Of a DNA stretch of 31,727 nt, positions 27,096-31,727 are shown piece by piece; within the stretch, counting starts at the first letter, position 1; each line of letters starts with the position of its first letter. Made by a program: the position numbers and the translations under genes. The notes under the pieces were generated by a model, which did no database searches, had not been told where the DNA came from, and worked only from the letters and a program-made list of their open reading frames with translations. Source of the DNA: Pseudomonadota bacterium (GTDB lineage Bacteria; Pseudomonadota; Alphaproteobacteria; Rhizobiales; Rhizobiaceae); assembly GCA_023399635.1 (NCBI GenBank), contig JAEWOP010000072.1, forward strand, positions 1 to 31,727. Direction: 5' to 3'.

Positions 27096-27530
27096 ATGGC
27101 TGACCTCAAGCTTCTTGCGCTCGACAAGGAAGACCTCGGGATCATTTCTGCCTGTATGCAGGACAGCGTGTTTCGTGTGGCGGATCTCACCTATGACGCG
27201 CGTGGCAGGCAGTTTACTGCCATCGTCAATCGCTTTGTTTGGGAAGAAGCGGCCCGCAAGAAGAAGGGCTTCGAGCGCCGGCGCGCCGTGATCTCGTTCA
27301 AGCGCGTGGAGGCGGTGCGCAGCATTGACGTCCAACGCAGCAACCCGGATGAAGTTTACTCCCTGCTGGCCATCCGCTTCGAACCGAAAGGCGAGGGCCC
27401 CGACGGCACTATCGAGTTGCTGCTGGCTGGCGGCGCGGCCATCACCCTGGAGGTCGAGTGCATCGAGGCGCAGATGCTGGATACAGGCGGTGCCTGGGGA
27501 ACCGAGCGGATGCCGCAACATCATCTTTGA
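27096..27530 (+). CDS. DUF2948-family protein
   Basis: This 144-residue cytoplasmic protein, opening ADLKLLALDKEDLGIISACM, belongs to DUF2948, a family largely confined to alphaproteobacteria and found between murA and hisD. It looks beta-rich, with GTIELLLAGGAAITLEVECIEA near the end. Its function is not known. It sits 92 bases after murA and 56 bases before hisD on the same strand, so all three are likely co-transcribed. Confidence 0.9.
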   Translation: MADLKLLALDKEDLGIISACMQDSVFRVADLTYDARGRQFTAIVNRFVWEEAARKKKGFERRRAVISFKRVEAVRSIDVQRSNPDEVYSLLAIRFEPKGEGPDGTIELLLAGGAAITLEVECIEAQMLDTGGAWGTERMPQHHL

Positions 27531-27586
27531 GCGGACGAATAGAATTGATCGCGCCATTGGCGTGAATGCATCGAGGGGACTATCGG

Positions 27587-28885
27587 GTGGCGATCTGGCT
27601 GGAACGGGCATCGGCGGACTTTGAGGAGCGCTTTTCTGCCTTCCTCTCGACCAAACGGGAGGTGTCGGATGACGTCAATGCCGTGGTCAAGTCCATCATT
27701 GACGACGTGCGCACACGCGGCGACGCGGCCCTGATCGAATATTCGGCGCGCTTCGACAAGGTTGACCTCGACACCGTCAGTCTGCGCGTCAGGCAGGAAG
27801 AGATCGATGCCGCGGTCGCAGCGACAGCGCAAGATGTGCTCGATGCGCTTTACCTTGCCGCCGAGCGCATCGAAAAACATCATGCCCGGCAAGTGCCGAA
27901 AGACGACCTTTACCAAGATGATCTCGGCGTCAGCCTCGGCTCGCGATGGACGGCTATCGATGCTGTCGGTCTCTACGTCCCGGGCGGTACAGCAAGCTAT
28001 CCGAGCTCTGTCCTGATGAATGCCTTGCCGGCCAAGGTTGCCGGTGTGCCAAGGATTGTCATGGTGGTGCCGGCCGGTGGCGGCACGATCAATCCTGCTG
28101 TCCTTGCCGCGGCAAAGATCGCAGGCGTTTCGGAGATCTACCGCATCGGTGGCGCACAGGCAGTGGCGGCGCTTGCCTATGGTACGGACACGATAGAGCC
28201 GGTTGCAAAGATCGTCGGCCCTGGAAACGCGTATGTCGCAGCGGCAAAACGGCAAGTTTTTGGTCAGATCGGCATCGACATGATCGCCGGGCCGTCGGAG
28301 GTTTTGGTGATCGCCGACAGTGATAACGATCCAGACTGGATTGCCGCTGACCTTCTGGCGCAGGCGGAGCATGATGTGGGGGCGCAGTCGATCCTCATCA
28401 CCGATGACCGTGCTTTCGGTGAGGCGGTCGAGCAGGCGGTGGAGCGGCAGCTGAAGACGCTGGCACGATCGGCAACGGCCGCGCAAAGCTGGGCCGACTT
28501 CGGCGCGATCGTACTTGTGGACGACCTGATGTCTGCGCTGCCGCTGGCCAACCGCATTGCAGCCGAGCATCTCGAATTGGCGGTGGCGGATCCCGAACCC
28601 TTGGTAGCCGGTATCAGAAATGCGGGCGCGATTTTTGTTGGTCGCTACACTCCGGAGGTCATCGGTGATTATGTCGGCGGCTCCAACCATGTGCTGCCGA
28701 CGGCACGCTCGGCGCGGTTTTCATCCGGTCTCTCTGTGCTTGACTATGTCAAACGGACGTCGATCCTGCGGCTTGGTCCAGAGCAGTTGACGGCGCTGGC
28801 ACCGGCTGCGATCACGCTGGCGCATTCCGAAGGACTTGATGCCCACGCCCGTTCGGTGGCTATCCGGTTGAACCGCGGGAGCTGA
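27587..28885 (+). CDS. hisD: Histidinol dehydrogenase
   Basis: This zinc enzyme oxidises L-histidinol to L-histidine in two NAD-dependent steps, the last of the histidine pathway. It has 432 residues from the GTG at 27587, which is chosen because GAGGGG lies eight bases before it and family proteins start AIWL; an ATG at 27566 in the same frame has no ribosome site. Family motifs include YVPGGTASYPSSVLMNALPA, GGAQAVAALAYGT, KIVGPGNAYVAAAKRQVFG and the metal-ligand region DLLAQAEHDVGAQS. It is separated from other his genes, as is usual in rhizobia. The next gene begins two bases after its stop. Confidence 0.96.
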   Translation: MAIWLERASADFEERFSAFLSTKREVSDDVNAVVKSIIDDVRTRGDAALIEYSARFDKVDLDTVSLRVRQEEIDAAVAATAQDVLDALYLAAERIEKHHARQVPKDDLYQDDLGVSLGSRWTAIDAVGLYVPGGTASYPSSVLMNALPAKVAGVPRIVMVVPAGGGTINPAVLAAAKIAGVSEIYRIGGAQAVAALAYGTDTIEPVAKIVGPGNAYVAAAKRQVFGQIGIDMIAGPSEVLVIADSDNDPDWIAADLLAQAEHDVGAQSILITDDRAFGEAVEQAVERQLKTLARSATAAQSWADFGAIVLVDDLMSALPLANRIAAEHLELAVADPEPLVAGIRNAGAIFVGRYTPEVIGDYVGGSNHVLPTARSARFSSGLSVLDYVKRTSILRLGPEQLTALAPAAITLAHSEGLDAHARSVAIRLNRGS

Positions 28886-28887
28886 GG

Positions 28888-29361
28888 ATGGCGAAGGGAG
28901 ATTTCCGACTCTCCGACGTCGTCCTTGACGAATCCATCGGCCGCTCCACTCCGGATGTCGAGCACGAGCGGGCTGTCGCCATCTTCGACCTCGTTGAGGA
29001 GAACGTCTTCGAGCCTGTGGGGCATGTCGGTGGCCCCTATCATCTGAAGCTTTCCCTGGTGGACGCCAAGCTCGTCTTCACGGTGGTGACGGAGGCGGGC
29101 GAGGGCGTCGCAACGCACATCCTGTCGCTGACGCCCTTCCGACGGATCATCAAGGACTACTTCATGATCTGCGAAAGCTATTACGAGGCGATCCGCTCGG
29201 CGAGCCCAAGCCGCATCGAAGCGATCGACATGGGTCGGCGTGGAATTCACAACGAAGGTTCTCAGACGTTGATGGACCGCTTGGATGGCAAGGTGAAGAT
29301 GGATTTCGATACGGCCAGGCGCCTCTTCACCCTGGTCTGCGTCCTTTACTGGCGCGGATGA
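28888..29361 (+). CDS. UPF0262-family protein
   Basis: This 157-residue protein matches the UPF0262 family of alphaproteobacteria, whose function is unknown. Typical segments are LSLTPFRRIIKDYFMICESY and IEAIDMGRRGIHNEGSQTL. It starts two bases after hisD and its last four bases overlap the start of the phosphatase gene (ATGA), so the three are translationally coupled in one operon. Confidence 0.93.
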   Translation: MAKGDFRLSDVVLDESIGRSTPDVEHERAVAIFDLVEENVFEPVGHVGGPYHLKLSLVDAKLVFTVVTEAGEGVATHILSLTPFRRIIKDYFMICESYYEAIRSASPSRIEAIDMGRRGIHNEGSQTLMDRLDGKVKMDFDTARRLFTLVCVLYWRG

Positions 29362-29846
29362 CAGGGATGATCGAGCCGCCGGCTTCCCGCCCGATGAAGG
29401 AAAAGCCGGGTGCGGTGCTGTTCATGTGCGGGTGGAACGCGATCCGTTCGCCTATGGCGGAAGCCATTGCCAAACGTCTCCTGCCACCCGATATATATGT
29501 ACAGTCCGCTGGCGTTCGCTCCGGCGAGCGTGATCCCTTCGTGGATGCCGTTCTCGAAGAGATCGGCCTTTCCATCGGCAAGCACCAGCCCCGCACTCTG
29601 GATGATCTGGAAGACGATTTCTTCGACTTGATCATCACACTGACGCCGGAAGCGCACCACGCCGCCTTGGAACTGACCCGCTCCAATGCCCTGAGCGTCG
29701 TTTACTGGCCGACACTGGATCCGACGGCGGTCACAGGGACGCGCGAACAGCGGCTTGATGCCTACCGTGAGGTTCGGGACTCGTTATGGAGGCGCGTGGA
29801 GGAGCATTTCGCCGGCTTGAGAAAACGGCCGGCGGAGACGCCGTGA
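29358..29846 (+). CDS. Low-molecular-weight protein tyrosine phosphatase / ArsC-fold protein
   Basis: This 162-residue protein has the P-loop CGWNAIRS with Cys24 and Arg30 (CX5R followed by Ser), typical of low-molecular-weight phosphatases. The loop differs from the usual CxGNxCRS: the second glycine is Trp and the second Cys is Ile. The general-acid Asp is probably in WPTLDPTAVTG. It could be a tyrosine phosphatase or an arsenate-reductase-like enzyme; no arsenic genes are near, and this family member is conserved beside UPF0262 and infA, so a housekeeping role is more likely. The start overlaps the preceding stop as ATGA. Confidence 0.85.
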   Translation: MTGMIEPPASRPMKEKPGAVLFMCGWNAIRSPMAEAIAKRLLPPDIYVQSAGVRSGERDPFVDAVLEEIGLSIGKHQPRTLDDLEDDFFDLIITLTPEAHHAALELTRSNALSVVYWPTLDPTAVTGTREQRLDAYREVRDSLWRRVEEHFAGLRKRPAETP

Positions 29847-29907
29847 ACCGCGGATCGAATCGAAAATTATGCGAGTTCACAAACCGGGCACGATTGTGTA
29901 GTTTCCG

Positions 29908-29919
29908 CGCAAATTTGCG
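29908..29919. repeat. 12-base perfect palindrome in the infA leader region
   Basis: CGCAAATTTGCG lies 52 bases before the infA start and 61 bases after the phosphatase stop. It might be an operator or an RNA hairpin element for infA, which often has its own promoter. Nothing decides between these. Confidence 0.35.
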
Positions 29920-29970
29920 GGCGCAGAATGCACCCAGCTCGAAATCAACTGACAGGAAGAACACCTATAG

Positions 29971-30189
29971 ATGGCTAAAGAAGAAGTCCTCGAATTCCCG
30001 GGCGTCGTCACCGAACTGTTGCCGAACGCAACATTCCGCGTGAAGCTCGAGAATGAACACGAGATCATTGCCCATACCGCCGGCCGCATGCGCAAGAACC
30101 GCATCCGCGTGCTCGCGGGCGACAAGGTGCTGGTGGAGATGACGCCCTACGACCTGACGAAGGGTCGCATCACCTACCGTTTCAAGTGA
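29971..30189 (+). CDS. infA: Translation initiation factor IF-1
   Basis: This 72-residue OB-fold (S1-like) protein binds the ribosomal A site on the 30S subunit during initiation. The sequence AKEEVLEFPGVVTELLPNAT, then AHTAGRMRKNRIRVLAGDKV and the ending YDLTKGRITYRFK are unmistakable. The ribosome site AGGAAG lies eleven bases before the ATG, a longer gap than usual. It lies 124 bases after the phosphatase gene and shortly before maf. Confidence 0.98.
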   Translation: MAKEEVLEFPGVVTELLPNATFRVKLENEHEIIAHTAGRMRKNRIRVLAGDKVLVEMTPYDLTKGRITYRFK

Positions 30190-30220
30190 CGCCTCGCGGG
30201 CGGCAGAACAGCTGAAGCCA

Positions 30221-30841
30221 ATGGCGTCTGATCAGAAACTCATCCTGGCCTCCGGGTCGCCGCGCCGCCTCGATCTGCTCAACCAGGCGAGGATCGAGCC
30301 GGACCGTATGATGCCGATGGATATCGACGAGACGCCGAAGAAGTCGGAGCATCCTCGATCCTTGGCGCGCCGTCTTGCCACGGAGAAGGCTGAGGCTGCG
30401 TATGCAGCAATCAAGGGCGACCTGGCCTGGCGTCACAGCTATATTCTCTCTGCCGATACGGTGGTGGCGGTCGGTCGTCGTATTCTGGAAAAGACGGAAT
30501 ACACGGAAGAGGCTGCCTCTGCCCTGCACCTCCTCTCCGGGCGCGGGCACTGGGTCTATACCGGCATCTGTCTCGTTACTCCAGGCGGGCAGTTCCGGCA
30601 AAAGGTCGTTTACACCAAGGTCCGCTTCAAGCGACTGTCGGCTCAGGAACTCGACAGCTACATCGCGTCCGGTCAATGGCGCGGCAAGGCTGGCGCCTAC
30701 GCAATCCAGGGGATCGCAGGCAGCTTCGTCCAGAAGATCGTCGGCTCCTATACCAATGTTGTCGGCTTGCCGCTTTATGAGACGCTGTCGCTTCTCGCCG
30801 GAGAAGGGTTCGACGTTCAGGCGGCTTGGCCGGAAGGTTGA
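30221..30841 (+). CDS. maf: Maf-family nucleotide pyrophosphatase
   Basis: This 206-residue protein has the Maf signature LASGSPRRLDLL (residues 9-20), the conserved RLATEKAEAA and the catalytic-site ILSADTVVAVG. Maf proteins hydrolyse non-canonical or pyrimidine nucleoside triphosphates and limit their incorporation, with links to septum formation. It starts 31 bases after infA and ends two bases before yacG, so these are in one operon. The infA, maf, yacG order is standard for rhizobia. Confidence 0.95.
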   Translation: MASDQKLILASGSPRRLDLLNQARIEPDRMMPMDIDETPKKSEHPRSLARRLATEKAEAAYAAIKGDLAWRHSYILSADTVVAVGRRILEKTEYTEEAASALHLLSGRGHWVYTGICLVTPGGQFRQKVVYTKVRFKRLSAQELDSYIASGQWRGKAGAYAIQGIAGSFVQKIVGSYTNVVGLPLYETLSLLAGEGFDVQAAWPEG

Positions 30842-30843
30842 CG

Positions 30844-31050
30844 ATGCCCTCAACGATCAAACCAGGCGGCAAGGTGGAGCCGCTGCGCAAGGCGCGGCCG
30901 TGCCCCGAATGCGGTAAAACATCGAACCGGGAGCATTATCCATTCTGCTCAGACCGCTGCCGAACGCTTGACCTGTCCCGCTGGCTGAAGGGTTCCTATG
31001 CAATTCCCGTTTCCGACGACGAGTCAAAGGCGGAAGAGGGTGAAGACTAG
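30844..31050 (+). CDS. yacG: DNA gyrase inhibitor YacG, zinc-binding
   Basis: This 68-residue protein has four zinc-ligand cysteines, Cys20 and Cys23 in CPECGK and Cys35 and Cys39 in CSDRC, followed by the conserved LDLSRWLKGSYAIP. YacG binds the GyrB subunit and inhibits gyrase in Escherichia coli. The ATG at 30844 follows the maf stop by two bases; an upstream GTG-type start inside maf adds non-family residues. It is the last gene of the murA to yacG cluster. Confidence 0.93.
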   Translation: MPSTIKPGGKVEPLRKARPCPECGKTSNREHYPFCSDRCRTLDLSRWLKGSYAIPVSDDESKAEEGED

Positions 31051-31118
31051 GGAAACGCTGCAGGCTCAGCCAGTTTTCGCCAATTTATGAGGCGTTTCAA
31101 AAAAGTGCTTGGCGGCGC

Positions 31119-31146
31119 TGGACATGGCCGAACAAGATGTTATAAC
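31119..31146 (+). promoter_or_regulatory. Probable sigma-70 promoter of tRNA-Phe
   Basis: TGGACA (31119-31124) and TATAAC (31141-31146) each match five of six consensus bases and are 16 bases apart. Transcription would start near 31153, giving a leader of about 55 bases before the mature tRNA-Phe. Confidence 0.6.
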
Positions 31147-31157
31147 CCCGCTCGCTC

Positions 31158-31203
31158 CGGGGGAGAAACCCCCGCCGGCCTCTGCCGGAAGGCTTCAAAG
31201 CCT
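31158..31203 (+). repeat. Three consecutive hairpins in the tRNA-Phe leader
   Basis: The hairpins are CGGGGG/CCCCCG with an AGAAA loop (31158-31174), CCGGC/GCCGG with a CTCT loop (31175-31188), and AGGCTT/AAGCCT with a two-base loop (31190-31203). They fill almost the whole space between the likely start site and the tRNA. They could guide 5' processing, or the first could end yacG transcripts. Confidence 0.5.
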
Positions 31204-31207
31204 CGAT

Positions 31208-31283
31208 GCCCGGATAGCTCAGTTGGTAGAGCAGCGGATTGAAAATCCGCGTGTCGGTGGTTCAAATCCGCCTCCGGGCACCA
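31208..31283 (+). tRNA. tRNA-Phe (anticodon GAA)
   Basis: The 76-base gene folds as a standard cloverleaf with an encoded CCA. The anticodon stem GCGGA/TCCGC encloses TTGAAAA, giving GAA, which reads both phenylalanine codons. Acceptor arms GCCCGGA and TCCGGGC pair. A T-rich run (TTTTCTTATT) follows the CCA and may end transcription. Confidence 0.98.
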
Positions 31284-31638
31284 TTTTCTTATTCAAGATC
31301 CAAGGTCCGTTCTCGCGGGCGATCAGTGCCACGTACGCTTCCAACGCGGGTTCACAAGACTGTATCGCATCAGGTACTGGCTCCGGCAGCATCGTCTTAG
31401 TAACGAGACCTTCTCGACTATCTTGCAACTGATCTCCTCACTTAACCCAATTTGCCTGTGTAGACATGCGCTCCACGCGTTCTGCGCGGATATGAGATTT
31501 CGCTGAGCCGGCTCATGCGCACACGGGTACGGGCTGCACCGTTGGCCAAGAACTCTGTCGAGCTCGAAGTTTAGCTCTTGTCAGTCGAGAGTTTCGCCGA
31601 TAAGAGACACCCGCGCCTCGAGCGCCGACCAGCAAAGC
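31284..31638. other. 355-base gap between tRNA-Phe and tRNA-Ser
   Basis: No gene is supported: open frames here run through the tRNA or have no family likeness or ribosome site. The only element I can point to is a weak promoter pair before tRNA-Ser, TTGTCA at 31578-31583 with a GATAAG/TAAGAG element about 31599-31606. No integrase, repeat or attachment site is visible. Confidence 0.5.
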
Positions 31639-31727
31639 GGAGAGGTGGCTGAGTGGTCGAAAGCACCGCACTCGAAATGCGGCATACGGGCAACCGTATC
31701 GTGGGTTCGAATCCCACCCTCTCCGCC
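31639..31727 (+). tRNA. tRNA-Ser (anticodon CGA), last base of CCA beyond the window
   Basis: This is a class II tRNA with a long variable arm (ATACGGGCAACCGTAT). The anticodon stem CCGCA/TGCGG encloses CTCGAAA, giving CGA, which reads the serine codon TCG. Acceptor arms GGAGAGG and CCTCTCC pair, followed by G and CC; the window ends one base short of a full CCA. Confidence 0.97.

Noticed and set aside
27521..28690. Minus-strand open frame of 389 codons opposite hisD
   Set aside because: Same reasoning: hisD is certain, and the antisense product shows no domain.
25171..31727. Genomic island or prophage attachment at the tRNA genes
   Set aside because: No integrase, no direct repeat of a tRNA 3' end and no mobile-element gene is present; the tRNA-Thr repeat found is inverted, not direct.

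Overview
The window looks like a chromosomal segment of an alphaproteobacterium of the family Rhizobiaceae (Rhizobium, Agrobacterium, Ensifer or Shinella type). The GC-rich codon use, the gene order murA, DUF2948, hisD, UPF0262, low-molecular-weight phosphatase, infA, maf, yacG, and the presence of an OpgC-type glucan modification protein and FixL/FixK-type oxygen regulators all point there. The genus is not fixed by anything I can see.

Layout. (1) Bases 1 to 5671 form a sugar or sugar-acid catabolic locus. A CUT2-type ABC importer (binding protein cut by the window edge, permease, double ATPase) runs on the minus strand. It diverges from a FadR-type GntR regulator followed by an UxaA-family altronate/galactarate dehydratase. 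Two tandem FadR-like operator candidates lie in the divergent gap. (2) Bases 5691 to 13642 hold mixed genes: opgC, a giant hybrid kinase fused to a sodium-solute-symporter-like sensor, mscL, a class I aminotransferase and a UDP-glucose 4-epimerase. (3) Bases 13700 to 24985 form what I read as a low-oxygen island. It holds a small unknown protein, a P1B metal ATPase with a TPC motif, a PfkB-type phosphofructokinase, phosphoenolpyruvate synthase, a tandem universal stress protein, an unknown 146-residue protein, an OmpR-type response regulator, a FixK-type Crp/Fnr regulator, and a soluble hybrid FixL with a recognisable heme PAS domain. (4) Bases 25171 to 31727 are housekeeping: tRNA-Thr, the murA to yacG cluster, tRNA-Phe and tRNA-Ser.

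The most interesting part is region 3. The regulators match the hFixL, FxkR, FixK relay described in Rhizobium etli, where an OmpR-type regulator replaces FixJ. The gap between the regulator and fixK contains an exact match to the K-box as I remember it (TGTTACA-N4-GTTACA), plus two further half-sites. Two exact FixK/FNR boxes (TTGAY-N4-RTCAA) and one nine-of-ten match lie upstream of ppsA, the unknown 146-residue protein and the universal stress protein, at distances that suit activation. The window therefore appears to carry an oxygen sensor, its relay, its transcription factor and several of its targets side by side. The set of targets (PfkB, PEP synthase, USP, metal ATPase, unknown small proteins) recalls dormancy or hypoxia regulons of other bacteria.
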